DNA of 64,000 nt, from positions 3,286,001 to 3,350,000 of the forward strand of contig NZ_CP028475.1 of assembly GCF_003047105.1 (NCBI RefSeq), written 5' to 3'. Of the stretch, positions 8,336 to 16,673 are shown piece by piece. The stretch is from Celeribacter baekdonensis. Lineage in GTDB: Bacteria; Pseudomonadota; Alphaproteobacteria; Rhodobacterales; Rhodobacteraceae. The first letter of the stretch is position 1. Each line of letters starts with the position of its first letter. The notes below the pieces were generated by a model. It ran no database searches. It was given only the letters and a program-made list of their open reading frames with translations, and was not told where the DNA came from. Made by a program: the position numbers and the translations under genes.

Positions 8336-9511
8336 TTAAGCGAGGGTGATTGGCAAGTTGAGCGGGCCACGAAAGCCAAAGCCGCTCCAAATCACCTCTT
8401 TCGGATCGGGCAGCGTCATATTGGGAAAGCGCTCAAACAAAAGCGGCAACATGATCTGCCCCAGCGTGCGTCGCGCGACCTGAGCGCCCGCGCAATGATG
8501 CGGGCCGCTGCCAAAGGCCTGATGGGGATGCTTGTCGCGAAAGACGTTGAACGCCTCGCCATCGGCATAGACCGCCTCATCGCGATTGGCGGAGGCTTGG
8601 ATGGTCATCACCGTCTCGTTTGGGCCGATCACATGATCGCCGATTTGCACCTCTCGTGTGGTGCGTCGGCCTGACACCTGAATGGGGGCGACCCAACGCA
8701 CGCCTTCCTCAAATGCGTCAAGCCACGCCTCTTGGCGTTTGACCTCTTCGAGCTGTTCAGGGTTGGTTAACAGCCCGTAGAGAATGGTCGCCAAAGCATC
8801 GCGCGGTTCGTTGATGCCGCCGCCAATGGCGATTTTGATATTGGCGTACATCTGGCTGACCGGGATCGGCGTTTTCGCAGTCAACATAACGGAAAAGGCC
8901 GAATTGTTTGGCGTGGCGATGTGACGGGGCATGACCTGTTCGAACAGCGCGTTCATTTCGGCATTGGCCGCGTCGGAGAGGGCAAAAAGCTGAGGGTCAT
9001 TGCCAAAATTGCCCGCCCCGTCGATCAGGCGCTGGGACCAGCGTTGCATCTGTGCGTCGGTGGCCTCTTCCAGCCCCAACATATGCGCCAGAATGCGCGC
9101 AGCGATCGGGCCACAGAGATCGGCAAACATGTCCACCGTCTCACCTTTGGGCAGGCGCGAGACATAGTCTTTGGCCAGTTTGGTATAAAGATCGGCCCAG
9201 TCCGTACGGATCACTTTCGGCGAAAAGGCGGGCTGCATCGCCATGCGTTCGGCCCGGTGTTCGTCACCATCTTTGCGCATCAATGTATGGGCCTGAAACG
9301 CCGGTTTCATTGGCGTCATTGGGTCATCCGAGCTAAAAATCTCGGGGTTTTCCTTGATCCACTTTGTGTGCTCAAACCGGGTGACGAAAATCCGATTGGT
9401 CTGCGCCACGCGCACCACAGGCGTCTGGGCCCGCATTTGGCGATAAATTGGGTATGGGTCTCGGGTGAGATCGGCCAATGTGACCGTCTCATTCACGGGA
9501 ATGTCCAACAT
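8336..9511 (-). CDS. Cytochrome P450 monooxygenase
   Basis: 391 residues from the ATG at 9511, preceded by GGGAGGAG. The heme-ligand loop is FGSGPHHCAGAQVARR near residue 340, and an EGVRW segment gives the K-helix E-x-x-R. The I-helix reads AIGGGINEPRD, so the usual acid-Thr pair for oxygen activation is Asn-Glu here. No membrane anchor is seen, as expected for a soluble class I P450. It heads an operon with the putidaredoxin-like ferredoxin and a TRAP binding protein, divergent from a LysR gene that is its likely regulator. The substrate is unknown; the TRAP partner hints at an organic acid. Confidence 0.9.
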   Translation of the reverse strand: MLDIPVNETVTLADLTRDPYPIYRQMRAQTPVVRVAQTNRIFVTRFEHTKWIKENPEIFSSDDPMTPMKPAFQAHTLMRKDGDEHRAERMAMQPAFSPKVIRTDWADLYTKLAKDYVSRLPKGETVDMFADLCGPIAARILAHMLGLEEATDAQMQRWSQRLIDGAGNFGNDPQLFALSDAANAEMNALFEQVMPRHIATPNNSAFSVMLTAKTPIPVSQMYANIKIAIGGGINEPRDALATILYGLLTNPEQLEEVKRQEAWLDAFEEGVRWVAPIQVSGRRTTREVQIGDHVIGPNETVMTIQASANRDEAVYADGEAFNVFRDKHPHQAFGSGPHHCAGAQVARRTLGQIMLPLLFERFPNMTLPDPKEVIWSGFGFRGPLNLPITLA

Positions 9512-9595
9512 CAACAGATCTCCTCCCAAAGCTGTGATCCTGACAGGTAAACAGGGCGGAGTTCATCAATCAATGCGATCAATTTGATTTCACAT

Positions 9596-9610
9596 ATCTA
9601 CAAAATAGAT
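9596..9610. promoter_or_regulatory. LysR-type T-N11-A palindrome
   Basis: ATCTA-CAAAA-TAGAT is a perfect 5-5-5 inverted repeat with the T-N11-A core (T9597, A9609). It lies in the 147-base divergent region between the P450 gene and the LysR gene, 48 bases upstream of the LysR start, and is the best candidate operator for that regulator. Confidence 0.5.
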
Positions 9611-9658
9611 TTATAAATCTGCTCGACCATGGCCCCACATGACCCCAAGGAGCGTGAC

Positions 9659-10561
9659 GTGAGCAAGACCATCGACATCCTCGCCACAGATTTTCGCGCC
9701 CTGGATGTGTTGATCCGGGTCTACCGCTTTGGCTCATTCACCCGCGCCGCCGAAGATCTTGAGATGAATCAATCGGTTGTGAGCTACACCATCGACAAGC
9801 TCAGGGGCGTGTTCGACGATCCACTGTTCGTGCGTGAGGCGCGTCGGTTGATCGCGACCCAGCGCTGCGAAGAGGTGGTGGCGGAGGCGGGTCAATTGTT
9901 AGAGCGGTTTTCCCAACTGACCGCCACCCGCGATTTCGACCCGAAAGAAAGCACCCAGACGGTGACCATCGCCTGCAACTACTATGAGCGCGAATTGATC
10001 ATCCCGCATCTGGCCCATCTGATCCGCGCCGAAGCACCGAACCTCAAAATCGAGATCATCGATTCCTCCTATCTTGGCCATGATAAACTGTTGCGGATGG
10101 AGGCGGATTTGTTGATCGGCCCCTTCGTCCAACTTGGGGCCGCGTTTTATACGCGCACGCTCTATGAGGACCATTATGTTTGCATGATGGACCCGACCCA
10201 TCCCAAAGCCAAAGCGGCGCTGACGATGGAGGACTACCTGCCCCTCGCTCATGTCTACATCACCTACGGCGGCAAATGGAAATCAGGCTATATGCAGACG
10301 CTGGAGCAAGAAGGCCACGAGATTTCGATTGCGATGCGCACCCCTAGCCCGGCGGGCATTCAAAGCCTGATCAAAGGCACCGAACTTGTCGCCACTGTGC
10401 CCGAGCGCCTGTCGCGCAAACTTGGGACGGGGCTTTTTATCGCGCGCTGTCCGGTGTCAACGCCGGTGCAAATTCAGATGGTTTGGACCGCGCGCACCCA
10501 CGCCTCGCGGATGCACAAATGGCTGCGCGATCTGGTGGTGCAAAGCGCGCGCGGGATGTAA
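9659..10561 (+). CDS. LysR-family transcriptional regulator of the P450 operon
   Basis: 300 residues from the GTG at 9659, which has AAGGAG six bases upstream; an in-frame ATG at 9629 has no such site. The N-terminal winged helix is clear: FRALDVLIRVYRFGSFTRAA, then NQSVVSYTIDKLR and DPLFVREARRL. The effector-binding half reads TVTIACNYYERELIIPHLAH and ends in TARTHASRMHKWLRDLV, the layout of NahR/NodD-like LysR proteins. It is divergent from P450-ferredoxin-TRAP with a T-N11-A palindrome between, so local control of that operon and of itself is likely. Confidence 0.88.
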   Translation: MSKTIDILATDFRALDVLIRVYRFGSFTRAAEDLEMNQSVVSYTIDKLRGVFDDPLFVREARRLIATQRCEEVVAEAGQLLERFSQLTATRDFDPKESTQTVTIACNYYERELIIPHLAHLIRAEAPNLKIEIIDSSYLGHDKLLRMEADLLIGPFVQLGAAFYTRTLYEDHYVCMMDPTHPKAKAALTMEDYLPLAHVYITYGGKWKSGYMQTLEQEGHEISIAMRTPSPAGIQSLIKGTELVATVPERLSRKLGTGLFIARCPVSTPVQIQMVWTARTHASRMHKWLRDLVVQSARGM

Positions 10562-10571
10562 TTACGCATAG

Positions 10572-12173
10572 TCAGACCGGGTTTTTGAGCCGGTAATCCA
10601 ATTTCGGACGGCTCAGGCCCAATAGGCGCGCGGCGGCGGAGACATTGCCATCTGCCTCGGCCACCGCCCGCTGTTCGATCCGCGACACCAATGTGTCTAC
10701 GCCGATCCCGGCCTCAAAGAGTGGCACAAGCTGATCCCAAAGCTCAGAAAAATTATCCCCGCCCTGCAACAGTGCCGGGGGCTGCGGATCAAGCCGCGCC
10801 ATGTCGAGATCCTCACGGTCAATGACAGGCGGCGCGTCGGCACAGAGCGCGGCGCGTATCAGCGTCGCACGCAATTCAGGCAGGTTTCCGGGCCAGGCGG
10901 CGGTGCGGATGAAGGCCTTCGCCTCTTCGGTGAGCGACAGCACCTCAAGCCCCGGTTTGGGGCGCATCTGGGCCAGATAGCACGCAGCCAGATCGGCAAG
11001 GTCATCCGGTCGCGCGGACAGTGGCGGCATCGCGACGGGCAAGACAGAGAGCGCGTATATCAACTCAGATCGCAGCCCCGTATCGCGCCGCAACAGCCGC
11101 AGCGGCAGGTGCGATAGCCCGACAAGAAGAAGGGCTTCGGGGGGAACGCCATCGGTTTTGATCATGTCGATCAGCGCCACCTGAAGATCGTCCGTCAGCG
11201 CCTCGATCCCCTCAATGATCAGCGTCTGCCCGCGTGCGCCGGGGGCGGATATGGTTTGGCGCAGGCTGTCCAAAAGCGCGGGCAGCTGTGGCGATGTGGC
11301 GTGACAGCGGTGGGTCTTGCCGTGACCAGACCGCGCGACATGGAGCCAGGCGGCGGCAAGGCGGCAACCCGCCCCTTCTGGTCCTGTGATCAACGCGTTC
11401 AACCCAGCGTGCGCGATTTTTTCCAATGTGTGACGTACCGGCGCGACAACCCGATCTTCCAAGCCTGCGCTGTCCATCGGCGCGGTCTTGCCCGCAGTCT
11501 TGCGGAGGCGCGAGGGCATTTCGGCCCGGTTGACCAAGACCTCATCCAGGAACATCCGCACAAACGGGTCGTCTTTGCCCCATCCATCTACGGTCTTGCC
11601 CACCACGCGGCAGGATTTGTCGCCCATCGCCGCACAGCTCACCTCTTTGTAGAGCACGAGTTTGCGAAAAAAGACGCTGGCGTAACCTGCCGCATAGCCG
11701 GTTTGGGCCCAACACACCGGGGCAAGTGCGCGCCCGTGGCGGCGTTGGTATTCGAGGGCTTCGACAGATTGATGCCACAGGAAATCACCGGAAAAGCGAT
11801 CCGTTTTGAAATCAAAGTCGTTGTGCAGGGTCTCCACCCGCACTGTGCCCGTCACCATATGCAGCCGAGTTCCGGCGGTGAACGCGTCGCCAATGTCCAG
11901 ATTCGGCCAGCCTTGGCGAATGAATTCCGCATCCTCGCGGCCGTTGCGATAGCCCAGGCGCATCATCAACACCTTGGCCTCGTGTTCGCCAAACCGGCGG
12001 ACCAATTCGTCCTGAAGGTCGGCGCCAAAGGTCGCGCGCGACAGCACCATCCGCGCACCATGCAGCTCAATCGCGCCTTTCGACGGGCTAAACTCAAGCG
12101 TGTCGATCAGGTCCGCTAAGGTCGGGCGGCCCCCGCGGTGGAGGAGTTGTTCTTCGTCATCTGATGTTTTCAT
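10572..12173 (-). CDS. XylR_N-V4R-Fis regulator with degenerate AAA+ domain
   Basis: 533 residues with XylR/DmpR architecture: an XylR_N sensor (about 15-105), a V4R domain (GYAAGYASVFFRKLVLYKE with paired Cys near 180-188), an AAA+-like middle (about 235-450) and a C-terminal Fis helix-turn-helix (DGNVSAAARLLGLSRPKLDY). The middle domain is damaged as an ATPase: the Walker A slot reads GPEGAGCRLAA with no P-loop Lys, the Walker B position reads TLIIEGIEAL, and the GAFTGA loop that contacts sigma-54 is absent. It probably senses a small aromatic or hydrophobic ligand but cannot remodel sigma-54 polymerase, so it may be a repressor or a sigma-70 regulator. It is divergent from the cupin operon. 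Confidence 0.85.
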   Translation of the reverse strand: MKTSDDEEQLLHRGGRPTLADLIDTLEFSPSKGAIELHGARMVLSRATFGADLQDELVRRFGEHEAKVLMMRLGYRNGREDAEFIRQGWPNLDIGDAFTAGTRLHMVTGTVRVETLHNDFDFKTDRFSGDFLWHQSVEALEYQRRHGRALAPVCWAQTGYAAGYASVFFRKLVLYKEVSCAAMGDKSCRVVGKTVDGWGKDDPFVRMFLDEVLVNRAEMPSRLRKTAGKTAPMDSAGLEDRVVAPVRHTLEKIAHAGLNALITGPEGAGCRLAAAWLHVARSGHGKTHRCHATSPQLPALLDSLRQTISAPGARGQTLIIEGIEALTDDLQVALIDMIKTDGVPPEALLLVGLSHLPLRLLRRDTGLRSELIYALSVLPVAMPPLSARPDDLADLAACYLAQMRPKPGLEVLSLTEEAKAFIRTAAWPGNLPELRATLIRAALCADAPPVIDREDLDMARLDPQPPALLQGGDNFSELWDQLVPLFEAGIGVDTLVSRIEQRAVAEADGNVSAAARLLGLSRPKLDYRLKNPV

Positions 12174-12186
12174 GACGAGATATTAC

Positions 12187-12356
12187 GCAAATAATGAAGT
12201 CATTTCACCATATAATTAATCTGCGCTACAGAAAGGCTGCGACATTCTGGCGCAAAACTAAGTTTTTATTGCGGGTAACCCTATGAGACAAATCGCAATT
12301 TCCACGCAATTTGCCCGTGCTGCAAAGCGGCGTAAATTATTTGCTTTGACGCAAAT
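12187..12356. promoter_or_regulatory. Divergent control region with repeated ACGCAAAT/GCAAATAAT elements
   Basis: GCAAATAAT occurs at 12187-12195 within ACGCAAATAAT, in inverted form as ATTATTTGC at 12336-12344, and ACGCAAAT recurs at 12349-12356. The copies flank the 238-base region between the V4R regulator and the cupin operon and could be its binding sites. No sigma-54 -24/-12 element was seen. Confidence 0.35.
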
Positions 12357-12411
12357 CCTCCCGACCGATCTGTTGAGTGCTGCCCTGAAAAACGGGCGAA
12401 AGGGAGGACCT

Positions 12412-12927
12412 ATGACACAGCAAAACCTTATCACGAAACTGCCGCCAGAGCCGCATGAGGCGATGATCAATCGCTTTGGCAAAGAGGGGGCGTTCATCCC
12501 GGGAGATGACAAAAATAACCCTTGGGTGCCGTTTGGCGACAGTGCCGCGATCAAACACCTGGCCTTTGATGTGCGCAGCAATTCGGTGGCCAATATTCTT
12601 TGGGTAAAAGGCGGCGGACGGATCGGCACGCACAAACACCGCGGTGTCGTCTCGGCGGTCACGCTTGAGGGGTCTTGGGGCTACTACGAATACGACTGGA
12701 TCTCTCGTCCGGGCGATTTTGTTTATGAATTGCCGGGCACGGCGCACACGCTTTATTCCGATGATCCCAACGGCATGAAAGCGCTGTTTTGGATCAACGG
12801 GGCCATCGAATTTTTTGATGATGAGGCCAAGTATGATTTCACAGCGGATGTGTTTTGGTTCATCGACCATTACGTCAATCACTGTGAGGCCAATGGCCTA
12901 GAGATCAACAAAGATATGTTCATCTGA
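12412..12927 (+). CDS. Cupin protein, 2,4'-dihydroxyacetophenone dioxygenase family
   Basis: 171 residues from the ATG at 12412, which follows GGGAGG. A single cupin barrel carries the metal-ligand pattern GTHKHRG (two His) in motif 1 and PGTAHTLYSDD (third His) in motif 2. WGYYEYDWISRPGDFVYE lies between them, as in the DAD-like dioxygenase family that cleaves a C-C bond next to a ketone. It is the first gene of an operon with an SDR, an ABC uptake system and an alcohol dehydrogenase, divergent from a V4R sensor of aromatic-type ligands. A role in breakdown of an aromatic or hydroxyketone compound is plausible but inferred. Confidence 0.75.
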   Translation: MTQQNLITKLPPEPHEAMINRFGKEGAFIPGDDKNNPWVPFGDSAAIKHLAFDVRSNSVANILWVKGGGRIGTHKHRGVVSAVTLEGSWGYYEYDWISRPGDFVYELPGTAHTLYSDDPNGMKALFWINGAIEFFDDEAKYDFTADVFWFIDHYVNHCEANGLEINKDMFI

Positions 12928-12955
12928 TCCTGCGGGACCGAAGGGAGGAGACCGC

Positions 12956-13792
12956 ATGTCTTTGGAGAACATGTTCGATGTGGCGGGCAAATCCGTCCTT
13001 GTGACCGGGGCCGCCTTTGGTCTGGGCCGGGCCTATGCCGAAATCATGGTGGCGCAGGGTGCGCATGTGACTTTGCTTGATCTCAACGCAGATCAGCTTG
13101 CGCGTACCGTGGCGGAGATCGCTGCCTCGGACCCACGGGGCACAGTCCACGCCGAGAGGGGCGATGTCACGGATCGTGCGGCGATGGATGCGGTGTTTGA
13201 TGCCGTCTCAGTGCGTCAGGGCGGCATCGACGTGGTGTTTGCCAATGCGGGTGTGGATGCCGGGCCGGGGTTCTTGACCCCCGAAGGCCACCGCAACCCG
13301 GACGGTGAGATCGACAATCTTGATGACGCCCATTGGGATAAGGTGATCGGGATCAATCTGACCTCGATCTACTACACGATGAAACTCGCCGCCCGGCATA
13401 TGAAACGGCAAGGACGCGGCGGGTCGATCATCGCCACCTCGTCGATCGCGGCCTTTTATGTCGATGGCATCGTCGGCACGCCCTACATGCCCGCAAAGGC
13501 TGGGGTCAGCCATCTGGTCAAACAGTTGGCGATGGAACTTGGCCGCTATGGCATCCGCGTCAATGCGATCTGTCCGGGGCCATTCATCACCAATATCGCT
13601 GGTGGACGCATGGCGAATGTCGAGGATCGTCAGGCTTTCGTGCGCTGGTCCTGTCTGGGCCGCGTGGCCGAGACCGATGAGATCAAACCACTGGCGCTTT
13701 ATCTGGCTTCGAATGCCTCAGGCTATGTCACCGGATCACAAATGGTGATCGACGGCGGGCTGATCCTGCGTCCCGCGCCAGAACTCGACTGA
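12956..13792 (+). CDS. SDR family oxidoreductase
   Basis: 278-residue classical short-chain dehydrogenase. The NAD(P) motif is TGAAFGLG (about 17-24), NAG follows the fourth strand, the catalytic Ser lies in ATSSIAAF, and Tyr and Lys are in PYMPAKAG. VNAICPGPF and a C-terminal SGYVTGSQMVIDGG complete the fold. The acidic residue of DLNAD at the end of strand 2 suggests NAD preference. An insert around GHRNPDGEIDNLDD resembles longer SDRs of terpene or steroid alcohol metabolism. It sits 28 bases after the cupin gene with an AGGGAGGAG site, so it probably acts on an alcohol or ketone of the same pathway. Confidence 0.88.
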   Translation: MSLENMFDVAGKSVLVTGAAFGLGRAYAEIMVAQGAHVTLLDLNADQLARTVAEIAASDPRGTVHAERGDVTDRAAMDAVFDAVSVRQGGIDVVFANAGVDAGPGFLTPEGHRNPDGEIDNLDDAHWDKVIGINLTSIYYTMKLAARHMKRQGRGGSIIATSSIAAFYVDGIVGTPYMPAKAGVSHLVKQLAMELGRYGIRVNAICPGPFITNIAGGRMANVEDRQAFVRWSCLGRVAETDEIKPLALYLASNASGYVTGSQMVIDGGLILRPAPELD

Positions 13793-13801
13793 CCAAGGCC
13801 C

Positions 13802-13819
13802 GCGGCCCGCAGGGGCCGC
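13802..13819 (+). other. mRNA hairpin between SDR and binding-protein genes
   Basis: GCGGCCC, loop GCAG, GGGCCGC. There is no T-run, so it is more likely an mRNA-stabilising or attenuating hairpin ahead of the strongly expressed binding-protein gene than a terminator. Confidence 0.45.
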
Positions 13820-13906
13820 TCGCCACACAGCACGACACAGCACAGGCGTCACGACCACAGGCTTGGAGGAGCCTCGTGATGCATAAAAATTAAGGGAGGA
13901 CCTAAC

Positions 13907-15205
13907 ATGACACTGAACATTCATCCGCACAGCCATCTTGACCGCCGCAGCCTGCTGAAAGGCCTCGGCGCCGTGACAGCCGCCACCATCGCATTGCCGC
14001 ATGCGGCGCGGGCGAAGGGGGCAAAGACCATCAAGATCGGGGTGATCAGCCCGATGACCGGACCGCTGTCTCTGTTTGGCGACACTGATGATTACACCGT
14101 CACCAAGATCATGGATCTGGTCAAAGACGGGATCGAGATCGGCGGTGAGACCTATAATGTCGAAATCCTGTTGCGGGATGCGCAATCGAACCCCAACAAA
14201 GCCGCTGAACTTGCCGGTGATTTGATCCTCAATGACGAGGTGCATTTTATGTTGCCTGCCTCGGCCACGGACATCAACAACCCGACCGCAGATCAGTGCG
14301 AACTCTACGGCGTGCCCTGTATTTCGTCGAACTCGCCCTGGCAGGCTTTTGTCATGCCGCGTGGCGGGGCTGAACAGCCGTTTGATTGGACCTATCACTT
14401 CTTTTGGGGGCTTGAGGATGTGTTGGGCACGTTCACCGGCATGTGGAAATCCATCGACACCAACGGCAAGGTCGGGATGCTGTTCCCGCGCAACGCTGAT
14501 GGTGAAACATGGGGGAGTGACGAATACGGTCTGCCGCCTGCCGTGCGTGCCGCAGGGTTTGAGGCCTTCGCGCCGTCGATGTTTGAACCGCGCACCAATG
14601 ATTTTTCCGCCCAGATTGCAGAGTTCAAAAACAACAACTGCGAAATCGTCGGCGGCATCACCTATGTCGCGGATCTCAAAACCTTTATCACCCAGTGCAA
14701 CCAACAAAACTACCACCCCAAAGTGGTGACTGTGGCCGCAGCCCTCTTGTTCCCCTCCGGGATCGAGGCGATGGGGGATTTGGGCGTGGGGATGTCCTCG
14801 GAAGTCTGGTGGACGCCTGCCTTCCCTTACATCTCTTCGCTGACCGGCCAAACCAGCCGCGATATTGCAGATGCTTGGGAGGCGGAGACCGGCAATCAAT
14901 GGACCCAACCTTTGGGCTATGCGCATGCGCTCTGGGAGGTCGTCCTCGACACCCTCAAACGCTCTGAGGACCCGTTGGACCGGGCGGCCAACCGCGATGC
15001 GCTCAAATCCACCGATCTCGACACGCTTGTCGGCACCATCCGCTTTGGCGATGGCCCGCACCCGAACATCTGTAAAACGCCGATCTTTGGTGGCCAATGG
15101 GTCAAGGGGGAAACATGGCCGTTTGACCTTAAAATCGTCGACAGCTCCCTCAACCCGGATGTTCTGCACCCCGAGGCGGCGATGCTTCCGCTGGACTGGT
15201 CGTAA
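13907..15205 (+). CDS. Branched-chain-type ABC transporter substrate-binding protein
   Basis: 432 residues with a Tat-like signal: DRRSLLKGLGAVTAATIALP, then cleavage after AARA. The mature protein begins TIKIGVISPMTGPLSLFGD, the standard start of Leu/Ile/Val-type periplasmic binding proteins (Peripla_BP_6). Domain text such as LPASATDINNPTADQ, VGMLFPRNADGETWG and the C-terminal hinge fits that family. Its ligand need not be an amino acid; aromatic acids and amides are common. It is preceded by GGGAGG and followed directly by livG, livF, livH and livM homologues and an alcohol dehydrogenase, so it imports the substrate of the cupin/SDR pathway. Confidence 0.9.
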   Translation: MTLNIHPHSHLDRRSLLKGLGAVTAATIALPHAARAKGAKTIKIGVISPMTGPLSLFGDTDDYTVTKIMDLVKDGIEIGGETYNVEILLRDAQSNPNKAAELAGDLILNDEVHFMLPASATDINNPTADQCELYGVPCISSNSPWQAFVMPRGGAEQPFDWTYHFFWGLEDVLGTFTGMWKSIDTNGKVGMLFPRNADGETWGSDEYGLPPAVRAAGFEAFAPSMFEPRTNDFSAQIAEFKNNNCEIVGGITYVADLKTFITQCNQQNYHPKVVTVAAALLFPSGIEAMGDLGVGMSSEVWWTPAFPYISSLTGQTSRDIADAWEAETGNQWTQPLGYAHALWEVVLDTLKRSEDPLDRAANRDALKSTDLDTLVGTIRFGDGPHPNICKTPIFGGQWVKGETWPFDLKIVDSSLNPDVLHPEAAMLPLDWS

Positions 15206-15214
15206 GGCGCAGCC

Positions 15215-15943
15215 ATGACAGATCAGGCGATTTTGTCAGCGAAAGGGCTGACCAAGCGTTTCGGCGCGCTCACCGTGGTGGAAGACGTCAGTTTTGACGT
15301 CGGCCGCGGTGAGGTGCTGGGCATTCTTGGGCCAAATGGCGCAGGGAAAACCACGTTGTTCAACCTGATCAGTGGCGATTTGGCCGCGAATAGCGGGGAG
15401 CTGTCTCTGGATGGCTCTCCGCTACGGGCCGAACCACCGTTCAAGCGCTGCAAACGCGGGATCGGGCGCACCTATCAGGTGCCGCAACCCTTTGGTGCGA
15501 TGACTGCGTTTGAAAACCTGTTGGTTCCGGCGATGATGAGCGCCCGGATGAGCGAAGCGGAGGCCAATGACCATTGCGCGGAGGTGCTGCGCGACTGTGG
15601 GCTGTTGCCCTATGCCAACACGGCGGCAGGCAGCCTGACGTTGTTGAACCGCAAACGGCTTGAACTGGCGCGCGCGCTTGCGGGGCGGCCCAAACTTTTG
15701 CTGCTTGACGAGATCGCGGGCGGTTTGACCGAAGCGGAAGGGGCCGAGCTGGTCGATTTGGTGCGCCGGGTGCGCGACCAAGGCGTGACCATCATTTGGA
15801 TTGAACATGTGCTGCATGCGCTCATGGCGGTGGCAAACCGGGTCATGGTGCTCAACTTTGGCGTCAAAATCGCCGAAGGCACCCCGGACGCCGTCATGCA
15901 AGACGCCGAGGTGCAGCGCGTTTACATGGGGATCGAAGCATGA
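15215..15943 (+). CDS. livG: Branched-chain-type ABC transporter ATP-binding protein
   Basis: 242-residue LivG-type ATPase. Walker A is GPNGAGKTTLFN (about 40-51), the Q-loop region is RTYQVPQPFGAMTAFEN, and Walker B is LLLLDEIAGGL followed by the H-loop WIEHVLHALM. The signature region, SLTLLNRKRLELARAL, departs from LSxGQ (LLNRK), as is common in LivG proteins. The C-terminus VQRVYMGIEA is typical. It starts nine bases after the binding-protein gene, and its stop overlaps the livF start (ATGA). Confidence 0.92.
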   Translation: MTDQAILSAKGLTKRFGALTVVEDVSFDVGRGEVLGILGPNGAGKTTLFNLISGDLAANSGELSLDGSPLRAEPPFKRCKRGIGRTYQVPQPFGAMTAFENLLVPAMMSARMSEAEANDHCAEVLRDCGLLPYANTAAGSLTLLNRKRLELARALAGRPKLLLLDEIAGGLTEAEGAELVDLVRRVRDQGVTIIWIEHVLHALMAVANRVMVLNFGVKIAEGTPDAVMQDAEVQRVYMGIEA

Positions 15944-16673
15944 GTGACACAGCCATTTTATCGACGCATGGCCTCACAGGAGGCTATGGCGATTTTCAGG
16001 CATTGTTCGGCATAGACATGCATCTTGCACCGGGCGAGGTCGTTGCCCTGATCGGTGCGAACGGGGCCGGGAAATCGACGTTTCTGAAATCCATTTTCGG
16101 GCTTTTGCCCGTCGCGCGCGACATGGTGCGCTTTGAAGGTCAGCCGGTGGGGGCACACCCGCCCATATGATGGTCCGGCGTGGCATTGCCATGGTGCCCG
16201 AAGGTCGACGGCTTTTTGTTGGCATGACGGTCGAGGAAAACCTGCGCATCGCGATTGACAATGCGCGCCTGCCCGAAGGCGAGGGGCCATGGACCCGCGA
16301 GCACCTGTTCGATCTGTTCCCGATCCTGCGCGAAAAGCGGCGGCAGCCGATCGAGGATCTGTCCGGTGGACAACAGCAAATGGTAGCGATTTCGCGCGCG
16401 CTTTTGTGCCAGCCGAAGGTGCTGTTGTGCGATGAGATCAGTCTAGGCCTTGCGCCCAAAGTGATCCGTGAAATTTATGAAATCCTCCCCGAAATCAGCG
16501 CCTCTGGCACCGCCATCGTACTGGTCGAACAAGACGTTGGCCTCGCGCGGGAGGCCTCAAATCGCCTGTATTGTATGCTCGAAGGACGCATCACATTGAC
16601 CGGCGTCTCACAGGACATCCCCCGCGACGCCATCGCCGCGGCTTATTTTGGAGCGTCTCATGCAGTGGCTTGA
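15940..16673 (+). pseudogene. livF: LivF-type ATP-binding protein, interrupted by a -1 frameshift
   Basis: The first frame runs from the ATG at 15940 with Walker A GANGAGKSTFLKS and stops at 16168-16170 after GAHPPI. The second frame, open from 16167, continues MMVRRGIAMVPEGRRLF, then LSGGQQQMVAISRALL, Walker B VLLCDEISLGL and the H-loop VLVEQDVG. Together they make one normal LivF of about 244 residues. Adding one C to the CCC at 16161-16163 restores the reading ...PPHMMVRRG. It is either a sequencing error or a real inactivating deletion; the stop and the downstream ATG form ATGA, so two-part translation is conceivable but would split the ATPase. Confidence 0.85.

Noticed and set aside
12174..12411. 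Sigma-54 promoter for the cupin operon
   Set aside because: No GG-N10-GC element with acceptable flanks was found, and the adjacent regulator lacks GAFTGA.
13736..15169. Long minus-strand ORF opposite the branched-chain-type binding-protein gene
   Set aside because: It is antisense to a clear binding-protein gene in a codon-aligned frame; its His/Arg/Gly-rich translation has no family features.
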